Positions 33,931 to 43,497 are shown, counted from the first letter of the stretch. The stretch: DNA of 64,000 bases from Chryseobacterium sp. (GCF_019236175.1 NZ_JAFAJM010000017.1:62001-126000), one strand, 5' to 3'. The notes: generated from the sequence alone by a model not told the origin. Numbers and translations: made by a program.

Positions 33931-35268
33931 ATGAATATGATATTTAACGCATGCAGATATCAGTGCATTGCGTTGTGCTTATTACTGACAAGCAGTCTTT
34001 TACAATCACAGATGATCGATTATCAGCATCTCAGCTTACAACAGGCTGTAGAAGTTGGGTTAAAAAACAACAAGAACATTCAGATCAGCCGTCTCAAACA
34101 GGAGATGTCCGTTACCAAAGAGAAAGATCTCAAAATGGAAAAGCTTCCGGACATCGAGTTCCATACCAGCTATAATCAGGTAACTAACCTTTTTCAACAT
34201 CAGAATGGCCTATTTAATAAAGCCACAAAATATGATGTGATCAACGGTATGTATGATTTCACGCTCTCAGCTTCCATTCCTGTATATATGGGGGGAAAAA
34301 TCAGAAATACTGAAAAAAAAGCTGCTATTGATACTGAAATCTCAGCTTTAAAGACTCATCTGGACGAAAGACAGCTTAAAATGCAAATCATTACAGCTTT
34401 TCTGCAAATTCATCATTTAAAAGAACAACAGAATCTTATCAATGACAAGATGAAAGAAGATTCTGTAAATATCAGACAGGTGAAAGCCCTTAAAGCGAAT
34501 GGTGTAGTGACTGTGAACGAAGTATTGAGAACTTCTTTACAGCTTTCCAATCATACCATGAGCCGTACAGAACTGGACAATGATATTCAGATTGCCGAAC
34601 ACCAGCTGAAAACCATCCTTTCTCTTCCTGAAAAACAGGAAATGCATGTTGATACAGAAGATCTGATTTCGGATAAAGCCACCATTCCCTATATCGATGA
34701 ATTAACCGAAACCGCTTTAAATAAAAATGAGTCTATAGGAATTACCCACAAAAATCTTTCCTTGAAAGAACTGGATCAAAAGATTACCAAGGCTAATTAT
34801 TTACCTAAAATTACAGCAGGTGGTGAATATTTTTTAAAATATCCGAATATGATGTTCTTTCCTCCGGAACCTTACGCCTACCGCTTGGGAATGATCGGGA
34901 TGAACCTCACTTACCCCATCGAAAACCTGTATAAAAATAAATACAAAATGCAGGAAGCCAAGGAAAATATTGATCTGGCTAAACTTCAGATCGAAGAAAA
35001 TGAGGAAAAGGTAAGACACCAGGTATATGAAGCTTATAAAAAGTTTGAAGAAACAGACCAGAAAGTGAAAATTGCCGAAGAAGCTATAGATCAGGCTAAA
35101 GAAAATTATCGTATCGTACGAACAAAATATGCCAATAAATTAAGCCTGATTACAGAACTTATCGATGCCGACAATACCTACCTTGAAGCCGAATCCAATC
35201 TTATCTCTGTAAAAATAAACCGACAACTTAAATACTATCAACTCCAATATACGATTGGAAACTTATAA
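33931..35268 (+). CDS. TolC family outer-membrane efflux protein
   Basis: A 445-residue outer-membrane channel. A signal peptide covers about 1-27 (with the hydrophobic core CIALCLLLTSSLLQSQ), followed by two TolC repeats made of long helices and short barrel strands (for example YDFTLSASIPVYMGGKIRN and LGMIGMNLTYPIENLYKNK). It forms the trimeric exit duct for the HlyD and MFS proteins encoded immediately downstream. The HlyD gene follows after only 5 nt. Confidence 0.93.
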   Translation: MNMIFNACRYQCIALCLLLTSSLLQSQMIDYQHLSLQQAVEVGLKNNKNIQISRLKQEMSVTKEKDLKMEKLPDIEFHTSYNQVTNLFQHQNGLFNKATKYDVINGMYDFTLSASIPVYMGGKIRNTEKKAAIDTEISALKTHLDERQLKMQIITAFLQIHHLKEQQNLINDKMKEDSVNIRQVKALKANGVVTVNEVLRTSLQLSNHTMSRTELDNDIQIAEHQLKTILSLPEKQEMHVDTEDLISDKATIPYIDELTETALNKNESIGITHKNLSLKELDQKITKANYLPKITAGGEYFLKYPNMMFFPPEPYAYRLGMIGMNLTYPIENLYKNKYKMQEAKENIDLAKLQIEENEEKVRHQVYEAYKKFEETDQKVKIAEEAIDQAKENYRIVRTKYANKLSLITELIDADNTYLEAESNLISVKINRQLKYYQLQYTIGNL

Positions 35269-35273
35269 AAACT

Positions 35274-36320
35274 ATGGCAAAAAAAGAACTAACCCAAAAA
35301 GAAAAAAGAATCAACAAAACGATTACTTTACTGGCCTGGATTCTGATTATCAGCGGAATTGCAGGAATGGTAAGTTTTTATCTTTTTTCGAGAAAGAATG
35401 TAACTACCAACGATGCTCAGATCGAACAATATATCACTCCTGTTTCAAGTAAAGTATCAGGCTTTATCAAAATCATAAAATTTAATGAAAATCAGTTTGT
35501 CCGTAAAGGAGATACACTGATTATTATTGATAACAGAGAATTTGTTAATCAGGTCAAGGTTGCTGAAGCCAGCCTTCATGCCAATACTGAAAACATCGCG
35601 ACCATTCAAAGCGGAGTGAATACCAAAGAAAGTGACACAAAAATTATTGATGCTAAAATAGCCTCAGCAAAAATTGATATATGGAGAACTGAACAGGACT
35701 TCAAAAGATATAAAAATCTACTCAATGAAGATGCTGCCACAGAACAGGAGTTTGAAAATGTAAAAGCGTCTTATGAACAGGCAAAAGCTAATCTTATGGC
35801 ACTGGATCAGCAGAAAAACGCAGTCAAAGCCGGAGCCAGTGAACAACAAACCAAAGTAGCCCCCGCTAAAAGCCAGATTCAGCAGAGTTCTGCCCATCTT
35901 AACAATGCTAAGCTTTTTCTTTCTTATACCGTGATTACAGCTCCTTATGATGGCTGGGTGGGTAAAAAAACAATCCAGGAAGGGCAACTGATTAAAGAGG
36001 GGCAGGCTCTGGTACAAATAGTAAGCAAGGAAAAGTGGATTATTGCTAACTACAAAGAAACCCAGCTTGGGCAAATCGATCAGCAAAAAGAAGTAATCAT
36101 CACAGCTGATGCTTATCCTGATATTGAATTTAAAGGGAAAATAGTATCGGTTTCACCGGCTTCAGGTTCTCAGTTCTCACTGGTAAAACCGGATAATGCA
36201 ACCGGAAACTTTGTGAAAATTGAACAACGTTTTCCGGTAAAAATTATGCTGAACAACAGTAAAGACAACGAGAAACTGCTTTCCGGGATGAATGTGCTGG
36301 TGAGTGCGAAAAAAATGTAG
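35274..36320 (+). CDS. HlyD family membrane-fusion protein (EmrA-like)
   Basis: A 348-residue periplasmic adaptor anchored by one N-terminal helix (about 20-40). The domain order is standard: an N-terminal half-lipoyl segment (VSSKVSGFIKIIKF), a long helical hairpin (about 90-200), a second half-lipoyl segment (VITAPYDGWVGKKTIQEGQ), and a beta-barrel domain with GSQFSLVKPDNATGNFVK, a stretch common to EmrA proteins. It should link the MFS pump at 36564 to the TolC protein at 33931. Confidence 0.93.
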   Translation: MAKKELTQKEKRINKTITLLAWILIISGIAGMVSFYLFSRKNVTTNDAQIEQYITPVSSKVSGFIKIIKFNENQFVRKGDTLIIIDNREFVNQVKVAEASLHANTENIATIQSGVNTKESDTKIIDAKIASAKIDIWRTEQDFKRYKNLLNEDAATEQEFENVKASYEQAKANLMALDQQKNAVKAGASEQQTKVAPAKSQIQQSSAHLNNAKLFLSYTVITAPYDGWVGKKTIQEGQLIKEGQALVQIVSKEKWIIANYKETQLGQIDQQKEVIITADAYPDIEFKGKIVSVSPASGSQFSLVKPDNATGNFVKIEQRFPVKIMLNNSKDNEKLLSGMNVLVSAKKM

Positions 36321-36395
36321 TCTGAAAGTCTAGAGTTTTCCGCACTGATCACTTAATTAAACTATTTTAACATCTTTCAAATCAAATCATCTTTT

Positions 36396-36467
36396 GCGAA
36401 AAGGCAAAACTGCAAAACCGCAAATCTGCTTTTTTTTCTTGAGCATATTTGCCATTTTACCTTTTGC
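36396..36467. repeat. Four phased 8-base GCAAAA units with an inverted partial copy
   Basis: Tandem units GCGAAAAG, GCAAAACT, GCAAAACC and GCAAATCT fill 36396-36427. After a T-rich spacer, 36443-36467 read in reverse complement gives GCAAAAGG, TAAAATG and GCAAATATGC, so the two parts match imperfectly as an inverted repeat. It lies between the hlyD and MFS genes of the exporter operon. Confidence 0.6.
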
Positions 36468-36563
36468 TTTTTTTACACCCCCGCTCTTTTGTCTTTTCGC
36501 ATTTTATTTTAATACAAAAGGGTAAAATAAAAGAGGGTGTTCTTTTCTTTTACCTCCGAGATT

Positions 36564-38126
36564 ATGCAACACAATACAGTTTATCATAAATGGGTACCAC
36601 AATGGCTGAAACTGCCTCTTCTTATATTGGCATTGTTTCCCCATTTGATGCTGTTGTCGCTGTTACACTCTAACAGCGCCTTCACATCTTCTTTTATGGA
36701 TGTAGATTCAGACGACATCCAATACTTAATGATTTTGATGTATGGGACATTTGTGGTTACCCTTTTAGTTTTACAGCGGTTTATGTCCTATTTCAGTGTA
36801 AAATATTATGTGCTGCTGATGTCATCCGTATCTGTTATTATTCTGTATGTTTTATCTGTAACGAATGATTATCATGTCATTCTGGTTATCCGGTTTCTGG
36901 AAGGAATATTCGGATTGCTGGAAGGGGCTATTTTTCTGCCATTGATTATTGCCGAGTTAAAAACAAAACACGCAAAAGTACTTGCTTACCTCGTGATGTA
37001 CGCCATTATGCTCACAGGAGGAACGGTCACAACCACATTATTAAAATCAAGTATTGAGGACTACAATTTTCAGCATATGGTTTTGATGATGGTCTATTTC
37101 CACGTTTTTGTACTGATCATCGGAATTGCTATTTTTAACAGAAACAGATTTTTCCCTAAAAAACCATTGTATCAACTGGATATTCCCAGCTGGTTTCTCC
37201 TTTGGGTCTGCCTGCAGTCCGGAAGCTATGCGATTATTTACGGAAAAAGACTCATGTGGTTTGAATCTGATATCATTATTCTTTGTCTGTTCGCTTTTCT
37301 GATTTCCGGCGGATTATTTATGCTGAAGCAAAGAAACTCCAAAAGGCCTCTTTTCCACTTTGAAGTCTTCAGTTCCAAAAATGTTATTGTAGGAATGATT
37401 CTGTTTTTTATTTTCTATCTGATCCGTTCTGCGCTGAATAATGTATACAGTATTATGGCGACAGTATGGAAATGGCCATGGGATTATATTGTCAATATCC
37501 AGTACTGGAATGTAGCCGGAACCTTATTGGGTGTATTATTATCCGGAATCTGCCTGATGCGCGGTATTTCCTCCAGAATAGTCTTCTTTGTCGGATTCTT
37601 TTTACTGGCCGTGGATTGTGCCTGGTTTACTTACACTTTTTATCCGGATACCAGTCTGTCTACCATCTGCCCACCACTCTTCTTACAGGGAATTGCTCAG
37701 GGACTACTGTTTACACCACTTGTATTCTTCTTAATTTCAGGAATGCCGGAAGAATATGTAGCCAATGCAACTGCTTTAGGAACAACCACAAGATTCTGGA
37801 CCACAGCAATCGGGTATGCTTTAATGCAGAATTTAATGTTGTTTTTAACCTTAAAACATTCTGATACGATTAGCTTTACTATGACGGATACTAATCCTGT
37901 TTTCTATAATCAATGGAATCAACTCTTAGGAGCCAATATTTCAAAACTACCTGTTAATGACTCATTATCAATGACGGCAGGAGCATTTAAAGCGAAAATT
38001 ACGGCTCAGGCTATCCTGCTTTCCAATATGGAAATTTTTACGGGATTATTTTGGCTTGCATTCATAACCGCTCTTCTTTTGCTGCTGTATCATCCGGTAA
38101 AAATAGCAGTAAGGAATATTATGTAG
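36564..38126 (+). CDS. MFS transporter (EmrB-like, about 14 membrane helices)
   Basis: A 520-residue polytopic inner-membrane pump from ATG 36564 (MQHNTVYHKW); an upstream in-frame non-ATG start is less likely. About 14 hydrophobic segments are seen, the DHA2/EmrB number. Conserved pieces include RFLEGIFGLLEGAIFLPLI and NATALGTTTRFW. Canonical MFS motif A is not well conserved. With the TolC and HlyD proteins it makes a tripartite efflux system; the substrate is unknown. The 244-nt gap from hlyD holds repeats but no terminator with a T run. Confidence 0.88.
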   Translation: MQHNTVYHKWVPQWLKLPLLILALFPHLMLLSLLHSNSAFTSSFMDVDSDDIQYLMILMYGTFVVTLLVLQRFMSYFSVKYYVLLMSSVSVIILYVLSVTNDYHVILVIRFLEGIFGLLEGAIFLPLIIAELKTKHAKVLAYLVMYAIMLTGGTVTTTLLKSSIEDYNFQHMVLMMVYFHVFVLIIGIAIFNRNRFFPKKPLYQLDIPSWFLLWVCLQSGSYAIIYGKRLMWFESDIIILCLFAFLISGGLFMLKQRNSKRPLFHFEVFSSKNVIVGMILFFIFYLIRSALNNVYSIMATVWKWPWDYIVNIQYWNVAGTLLGVLLSGICLMRGISSRIVFFVGFFLLAVDCAWFTYTFYPDTSLSTICPPLFLQGIAQGLLFTPLVFFLISGMPEEYVANATALGTTTRFWTTAIGYALMQNLMLFLTLKHSDTISFTMTDTNPVFYNQWNQLLGANISKLPVNDSLSMTAGAFKAKITAQAILLSNMEIFTGLFWLAFITALLLLLYHPVKIAVRNIM

Positions 38127-38150
38127 GGATAAAGGAATCTTCAAATCAAA

Positions 38151-38176
38151 TTCTTTGTAGACTTTGCGTAAAAAAA
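38151..38176 (+). repeat. Relic CTTTG-type phased repeat after the exporter operon
   Basis: CTTTG cores at 38153 and 38162 are spaced 9 bases and followed by CGTAAAAAAA. It has the look of the same class of short phased intergenic repeat as 36396-36467, but degenerate. Confidence 0.3.
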
Positions 38177-38305
38177 CAACAGCAGATCCAAGTTAAAATA
38201 TTAATTGATTTTTTTTAATTAAAACCAATCATAGTAAATTCTTATAAAAATTATTTACACCTCTCTAACGTTAAAAAAGAAGCTTCCGGCTTCACATTTC
38301 CATTT

Positions 38306-38342
38306 CCGGCTCACTTCACTTTGGCCGGTTTATTGTTGTTTT
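38306..38342 (+). terminator. Weak hairpin with T-rich tail before the aldehyde dehydrogenase gene
   Basis: CCGGC (38306-38310) pairs with GCCGG (38324-38328), followed by TTTATTGTTGTTTT. A five-bp GC stem with a 13-nt loop is weak; it may end the exporter transcript. Confidence 0.35.
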
Positions 38343-38382
38343 ATCAATGAGTAGATTGAGGATAAAAAACAAAAACTTACGT

Positions 38383-39744
38383 ATGGAAATTGAAAAAATT
38401 GTACAGAGTCAGGGAGCATTTTTCAAGACACAACAAACCAAGAGCCTTGCGTTCAGAAAAATGTATCTTGAAAAACTAAGAGAACTTATTATTTCCAATG
38501 AGAATTTGCTATATGAAGCTATTTATAAAGATTTCGGAAAATCTCAATTTGATACATTTACGACAGAGATCTCTTTTATCCTGAATGATATTAATTATTA
38601 TTTAAAAAATTTAAAATCACTTTCCAGCCCTAAAAAAGCGGGCACAAATCTGGTGAATCAGCTGGGAAACAGTAAAATTTATTTTGAGCCGTTGGGAACA
38701 ACTCTGGTCATAGGAGCATGGAATTATCCTTACCAGCTTTCTCTCTCCCCGGTCATTGCAGCGATGGCAGCTGGAAACTGCTGTATCCTGAAACCCAGTG
38801 AAATTGCAGAAAATACGATGAAAGCCATGTCTGCCATCATTAATGAAAACTTTCCACCGGAATATGTATACGTTTACGAAGGGGGTATTGAAGAGACGAC
38901 AACGCTTTTACAATTAAAATTCGATAAAATCTTCTTTACAGGAAGTACTAAAGTTGGAAAAATCGTGTACAAAGCTGCTGCAGAGCACCTGACTCCTGTG
39001 GTTCTGGAATTGGGCGGAAAATCGCCTGCCATCGTAACAAAAGATGCCAACCTTGATGTAGCAGCCAAAAGAATTGTCTGGGGGAAATTTTTAAATGCCG
39101 GACAAACCTGTGTTGCACCCGATTATCTTTTCGTGGAAGAATCTATTCAGGAACAGTTTCTGGAAATGCTGAGAAAATATATTCACGAATTTAAATACAA
39201 ACCGGATTCAGAGCAATACCCCAGAATTATTAATCAAAGAAATTTTCATCGGCTGGTCCAGCTTATTGATAAAGAAAAAGTATACTTCGGCGGAAACTAC
39301 AATGAAGAAAATCTTTATATAGAGCCTACTATCCTAAATAATGTAGAATGGAATGACGCTGTTATGCAGGAAGAAATCTTCGGTCCTGTTTTACCTGTAT
39401 TAAGTTTCCGGAATTTCAATACTGCTCTCAACACTATTCTGGAGCTGGAAAAACCTCTTGCTGCCTATCTTTTCACCAATAAGCAGGAAGAAAAAGAACT
39501 CTTTACCAAGAAATTGTCTTTTGGGGGTGGTTGTATCAACGATACGATCATGCATTTAAGCAATGACAATTTACCTTTTGGGGGAGTGGGCAGTTCAGGG
39601 ACAGGAAGTTATCACGGAAAGTTCGGTTTTGAAGCTTTCTCACATCAGAAATCTATTCTGGAAAAGACAACTTGGGGAGAACCGAATATCAAATATCCAC
39701 CTTATTCTGATAAAAAATTAAGCTGGATTAAAAGACTTTTATAA
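38383..39744 (+). CDS. Aldehyde dehydrogenase
   Basis: A 453-residue NAD(P)-dependent aldehyde dehydrogenase of the class 3/fatty-aldehyde type. The catalytic Glu lies in VLELGGKSP and the nucleophilic Cys in NAGQTCVAPDY; the cofactor segment FFTGSTKVGK is also intact. The C-terminus has the SFGGGCINDTIMHL and FEAFSHQKSI pieces typical of this subgroup. ATG 38383 gives the usual N-terminus; an in-frame ATG 36 nt upstream is possible. The gene is probably monocistronic with the terminator at 39766. Confidence 0.92.
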   Translation: MEIEKIVQSQGAFFKTQQTKSLAFRKMYLEKLRELIISNENLLYEAIYKDFGKSQFDTFTTEISFILNDINYYLKNLKSLSSPKKAGTNLVNQLGNSKIYFEPLGTTLVIGAWNYPYQLSLSPVIAAMAAGNCCILKPSEIAENTMKAMSAIINENFPPEYVYVYEGGIEETTTLLQLKFDKIFFTGSTKVGKIVYKAAAEHLTPVVLELGGKSPAIVTKDANLDVAAKRIVWGKFLNAGQTCVAPDYLFVEESIQEQFLEMLRKYIHEFKYKPDSEQYPRIINQRNFHRLVQLIDKEKVYFGGNYNEENLYIEPTILNNVEWNDAVMQEEIFGPVLPVLSFRNFNTALNTILELEKPLAAYLFTNKQEEKELFTKKLSFGGGCINDTIMHLSNDNLPFGGVGSSGTGSYHGKFGFEAFSHQKSILEKTTWGEPNIKYPPYSDKKLSWIKRLL

Positions 39745-39765
39745 ACATATTGGTTCTCAGAAATA

Positions 39766-39799
39766 AAAAAAGCTGTCTTATTATAAACACAGCTTTTTT
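39766..39799. terminator. Bidirectional terminator between aldehyde dehydrogenase and thioredoxin genes
   Basis: AAAAAAGCTGT (39766-39776) pairs perfectly with ACAGCTTTTTT (39789-39799), 12-nt loop, between convergent genes. Confidence 0.82.
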
Positions 39800-39803
39800 A
39801 TTT

Positions 39804-40373
39804 TTATCCTTTAGGAGCCCATATATTAAAAAATTCTTTTACCTTTTCAAGGCTATACCCTTTTCCGTCTTCAAATACATCACTCTGCTGAACTTTCACC
39901 ATTTTACCGTTTTTATCCAAAATAATAAACACCGGATATCCGTATTTTTCACCTGGATTGTCATATTGAGCAAAAACCTTTTCATTCTTATTATCGGGAG
40001 AAAAATTCAGGTGATAATATAAATAATTTTTGTCAACAATACTTTTCAGTTCAGGAGTTGTCTGTACAAAGTTATTGAAACGAAGACACCAGATACACCA
40101 GTTTCCGCCTGCCTGAATCATAATATTCTTACCTTCTTTCTTAGCCTGAGCCACCAATTTATTGATATCTGCCAGAGCATCAGCTTTTGGATTATATGGC
40201 TTAGGAAGCTTAGCTTTTTCTTCAGCGGCCTTTTTCTTTGCTTCCAATTCTTTCTGTTCTGTAGGAACGATAAGAGCCGTCTTTTGTTTTCCTTTATCCG
40301 GTAAATTCTTTGCATTCTGAGAAAAGGCAAAAGTGCTTAGTCCCAGAAGAGCGATTATTGTCAATTTTTTCAT
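39804..40373 (-). CDS. Exported thioredoxin-fold protein
   Basis: A 189-residue protein: signal peptide MKKLTIIALLGLSTFAFSQ, a Lys/Ala/Glu-rich helical stretch (about 25-65), then a thioredoxin-like domain with the redox motif WCIWC in GGNWCIWCLRFNNF. FPDNKNEKV-type and YGYPVFIILDKNGKMV segments include the cis-Pro strand (YPVF). It is likely a periplasmic disulphide reductase related to DsbD-gamma/SoxW-like proteins. Confidence 0.86.
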   Translation of the reverse strand: MKKLTIIALLGLSTFAFSQNAKNLPDKGKQKTALIVPTEQKELEAKKKAAEEKAKLPKPYNPKADALADINKLVAQAKKEGKNIMIQAGGNWCIWCLRFNNFVQTTPELKSIVDKNYLYYHLNFSPDNKNEKVFAQYDNPGEKYGYPVFIILDKNGKMVKVQQSDVFEDGKGYSLEKVKEFFNIWAPKG

Positions 40374-40437
40374 AACATAAAAGTAAAAAAATAATACATA
40401 TCTCTCAGCAAAAATAGAACCATAATTTTATTATCAC

Positions 40438-40445
40438 TAAATTTG
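40438..40445 (+). promoter_or_regulatory. -7 promoter box for the acyltransferase gene
   Basis: TAAATTTG lies eight bases before the ATG at 40454, implying a very short or absent leader. Confidence 0.55.
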
Positions 40446-40453
40446 CATGTTTT

Positions 40454-41338
40454 ATGAATTACCTAATCAAAATATTATATTTCATCTCTAAACTTCCGCT
40501 AAAGGTATTGTATATTTTTTCGGACGTTATCTTTTTCTTAAACTATTATCTTATAGGTTACAGGAAAAAAGTGATTACCCAGAACCTTAGAAATTCTTTT
40601 CCGGATAAGTCTGAAGAGGAAATCAAGGAAATCCGCAAACTGTTTTACAGGAATTTTTCGGATTACCTTGTAGAAACCATCAAATCTTTCAGTATTTCTG
40701 AAACGGAATCCCGGGTAAGAATGCAGCATATCAACCAGGATTTGTTTCATGAAGCTAAAGCGGAAGGCAAGAATATCATCCTTTTGGCAGGACATGTCTT
40801 CAACTGGGAGTGGATCAATGCACTGGCAAGAATAATTCCTCAGGCCCATTGCCATCCTGTATACAGAAAAGTAAACAGTGATTTTTGGGAAAACCAGATG
40901 AAGAAGGTGCGTAATAAATTCGGAAATGAAGCGTTGGAAGCCAATGAAGTGATTATGAATATTTTCAGATCTAAAAACAATGGAGATTCTGCTTATATGT
41001 TTGTGGCTGATCAAACCCCACACTTTTCTCACGTTACTTACGGACTGGAATTCCTGAACCAGCGAACACCTGCTTTCATAGGATATGACAAACTGGCTAC
41101 AAGAATGGACCTTGCGTTTATTTACTGTGAAATGAAAAAAGTAAAACGAGGGTATTATCAGGTAAATTATCACAGAATATACCCGGATAATGAGAAATTT
41201 GTAGAACATGAAGTGGTAAGAAAATTTCATAAATTACTGGAAAACACTTTACATAAACACCCTGATAATTATCTATGGTCTCATAGAAAATGGAAATATC
41301 AGGATTCTATCAAATTTTTTGATACCGAAAAAAACTAG
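40454..41338 (+). CDS. Lysophospholipid/lipid A acyltransferase (LpxL/HtrB family)
   Basis: A 294-residue membrane-anchored acyltransferase. The catalytic HX4E motif is His114 to Glu119 in AGHVFNWEW. One N-terminal membrane helix (about 7-35) anchors it to the cytoplasmic face. ADQTPHFS is a further family motif. In gram-negative cells such enzymes add secondary acyl chains to lipid A; in Bacteroidota the family may also make ornithine or other aminolipids. It is 6 nt upstream of the GT2 gene, so cell-surface lipid or glycan work is likely for both. Confidence 0.9.
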   Translation: MNYLIKILYFISKLPLKVLYIFSDVIFFLNYYLIGYRKKVITQNLRNSFPDKSEEEIKEIRKLFYRNFSDYLVETIKSFSISETESRVRMQHINQDLFHEAKAEGKNIILLAGHVFNWEWINALARIIPQAHCHPVYRKVNSDFWENQMKKVRNKFGNEALEANEVIMNIFRSKNNGDSAYMFVADQTPHFSHVTYGLEFLNQRTPAFIGYDKLATRMDLAFIYCEMKKVKRGYYQVNYHRIYPDNEKFVEHEVVRKFHKLLENTLHKHPDNYLWSHRKWKYQDSIKFFDTEKN

Positions 41339-41344
41339 ACTTAC

Positions 41345-42322
41345 ATGCAGAAAAAACTGGCAGTTGTCATTTTAAACTGGAACGGCAAAAACTGGCTTGA
41401 GAAATTTTTACCAAGTGTTGTTCAATTTTCTCAGAATGCAGACATTTATGTTATTGACAATCTTTCAACAGATGATTCCATAGACTTTCTGAACACCCGT
41501 TTTCCGGGCGTAAAAATCATTCAGAATCAAAAGAACTATGGTTTTGCAGGAGGATATAATGAAGGCTTAAAGGAGATTAAAAATGAATATTACTGTCTTC
41601 TCAATTCTGATGTGGAAGTGACTGAGAACTGGACAGAGCCTGTGCTGGAAATTCTGGAGAAAAACCCTTCAGTTGCAGCAGTACAGCCTAAAGTTCTCTC
41701 TTATCACCAGAAAAACTTTTTCGAATTTGCCGGTGCGGCAGGTGGTTTAATAGATAATCTGGGCTATCCTTACTGCAGAGGTCGGATTTTTGATGATCTG
41801 GAGGAAGACAAAGGCCAATATGACGATGAAACAGAGATTTTCTGGGCATCGGGCTGTTGCTTTTTCATCCGGTCAAATGATTTTTGGGAACAAAATGGCT
41901 TTGATGAGAGGTTTTTTGCACATCAGGAAGAAATAGACCTATGCTGGAGACTCATTAATTCAGGGAAAAAGATTTTCTATACGGGGAAATCCAACGTTTA
42001 TCATGTAGGCGGGGGAACATTGAATAAACAAAGTGCTCAAAAAACCTATCTGAACATCCGAAATAATCTTTCGATGATGCTTAAAAACCTACCTTTTCCA
42101 AGACTGATCTGGCTTATATTCTTCAGACTTTGCCTGGATGGGATAGCCGGAATTTATTTTGGATTAAAGCATGGTTTCCCTCACCTTTGGGCTGTTGTGA
42201 GAGCCCACTTCGGATTTTACAGACAACTTCCGGCCACCTGGAAACTTCGCCAAAAACATCAGAAAGATAAATTCTATCAGTCGAAATGGCTTATTTTTAA
42301 ACATTTCCTGGGCGGAAAATAG
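41345..42322 (+). CDS. Glycosyltransferase family 2
   Basis: A 325-residue GT-A transferase related to rhamnosyltransferases. The nucleotide-sugar site has VIDNLSTDDS (36-45) and the metal-binding Asp near LLNSDVEV (86-92). The acceptor-side segment is FFAHQEEIDLCWRL, with the ED-like catalytic base region. C-terminal hydrophobic and basic stretches (LIWLIFFRLCLDGIAG) suggest membrane association. Donor and acceptor are unknown. It is cotranscribed with the acyltransferase. Confidence 0.92.
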   Translation: MQKKLAVVILNWNGKNWLEKFLPSVVQFSQNADIYVIDNLSTDDSIDFLNTRFPGVKIIQNQKNYGFAGGYNEGLKEIKNEYYCLLNSDVEVTENWTEPVLEILEKNPSVAAVQPKVLSYHQKNFFEFAGAAGGLIDNLGYPYCRGRIFDDLEEDKGQYDDETEIFWASGCCFFIRSNDFWEQNGFDERFFAHQEEIDLCWRLINSGKKIFYTGKSNVYHVGGGTLNKQSAQKTYLNIRNNLSMMLKNLPFPRLIWLIFFRLCLDGIAGIYFGLKHGFPHLWAVVRAHFGFYRQLPATWKLRQKHQKDKFYQSKWLIFKHFLGGK

Positions 42323-42413
42323 CAGGCTGTAAAGGATAGATTTCAGATAGTAAAACTTAAAAGCCGGTTAAAAGAAAAACTTTAAACTTTAAACTAAAAA
42401 ATTCCAAATAAAG

Positions 42414-42968
42414 ATGGATTTCTGTGCAATAGATTTTGAAACAGCCACTCACGAGAAAAGTTCTGCTTGTGAGATGGGTATTTGCGTGGTACAGGACTCC
42501 CGGATTGTGGAAACCAAGACATGGCTGATAAAACCGCCAAGTTTCCCCTATTTTAGTAGATTCAATATTGCTGTACACGGAATACAACCGGAAGATGTAA
42601 AAGATGCTCCTACCTTTGACGAAGTATGGTATGAAGCACAGGATATGATGTATGGAAGTCTAATGATTGCACATAATGCAGGTTTTGACGCTTCTGTTTT
42701 AAGAGGATGTCTTGAACATTATGGGATGTTTACACCTACATTGAATTATTTATGCAGTATTCAGCTGGCAAAAAAATCTTGGAACTACCTCCCTAAATAT
42801 GGGCTCAAGCCTCTGGCTGAATATCATAAAATTGATTTTACCCATCACAGAGCCGGAGCTGACGCTGAAGTCTGTGCTAAAATTTCTTTACTTGCTTTTG
42901 AAAAACTCTTCCTCACCAGCAATGATGAAGTAAACGAATACATGAAAGCAAAAATTAAAAAGCTTTAA
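42414..42968 (+). CDS. 3'-5' exonuclease, DnaQ-like (DEDDh)
   Basis: A 184-residue exonuclease. Exo I is AIDFETA with Asp7 and Glu9, Exo II is HNAGFDASVL and Exo III is HHRAGADAEVCA with the active-site His and Asp, giving the DEDDh set. Its size and context (no polymerase domain, no polymerase gene nearby) suggest a stand-alone nuclease of the epsilon-like or oligoribonuclease-like group acting in repair or RNA turnover. Confidence 0.9.
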   Translation: MDFCAIDFETATHEKSSACEMGICVVQDSRIVETKTWLIKPPSFPYFSRFNIAVHGIQPEDVKDAPTFDEVWYEAQDMMYGSLMIAHNAGFDASVLRGCLEHYGMFTPTLNYLCSIQLAKKSWNYLPKYGLKPLAEYHKIDFTHHRAGADAEVCAKISLLAFEKLFLTSNDEVNEYMKAKIKKL

Positions 42969-42977
42969 ACAATTATG

Positions 42978-43001
42978 GATGATGGGCCCGGGCTCATGAT
43001 C
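42978..43001. repeat. GC-rich 24-base imperfect palindrome between convergent genes
   Basis: Halves 42978-42989 and 42990-43001 are complementary at 10 of 12 positions, centred on GGGCCCGGG, unusual in this AT-rich DNA. It lacks a T run. It could be a remnant terminator between the exonuclease and apaG. Confidence 0.35.
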
Positions 43002-43081
43002 TATAATCTCTTCCAAATTCCTTATATTCTTTTTTACAAGAAAATAATTCATTCAGGTGCTTGCTTACGGTACAGGAAATA

Positions 43082-43471
43082 TTAGTTGCTTAAAACTTCA
43101 GATAAGAGATTAAACTTTGGAATATCAATTTCAAAAGTTTCTTGGGTCTTAAGGTTTTTAACCAGGTATTTTCCGCTCATATTTCCGACACCGGACCGAA
43201 GCATTACATTTGAGAAATAGGCGAAATTTTCACCTGTTCCTATTTCCGGAGTCAAACCTATTACTCCGTCACCTATAATCTCAGTATATCCAAATCCTAC
43301 ATCAAAAATTAACCATTTTCTTTTAAGCACTTTGATAGGAAAGCTTCCGTCATTTTCTATCGTAATGTTGTACTTAAAGACGTAACGGTTTTCGGATGGA
43401 AAACTGTTTTTACTATCATATTCAGGTATTACTGAAACTTTGATATTGGAAGTCATTTTTGAGAACATCAT
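43082..43471 (-). CDS. apaG: ApaG domain protein
   Basis: A 129-residue ApaG, a fibronectin-III-like beta sandwich. NRYVFKYNITIENDGSFPIKVLKRKW (about 27-52; pieces YNITIENDG and LKRKWLI), the segment GVIGLTPEIGTGENFAYFS and GNMSGKY are characteristic. E. coli ApaG has been tied to cobalt/magnesium resistance; its biochemical role is not known. Internal Met codons at 43468 and 43456 are alternative starts. It lies beyond the odhB terminator, so it has a separate but unseen promoter. Confidence 0.92.
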   Translation of the reverse strand: MMFSKMTSNIKVSVIPEYDSKNSFPSENRYVFKYNITIENDGSFPIKVLKRKWLIFDVGFGYTEIIGDGVIGLTPEIGTGENFAYFSNVMLRSGVGNMSGKYLVKNLKTQETFEIDIPKFNLLSEVLSN

Positions 43472-43497
43472 TATAGTATTTTCTTAATAGATACAAA

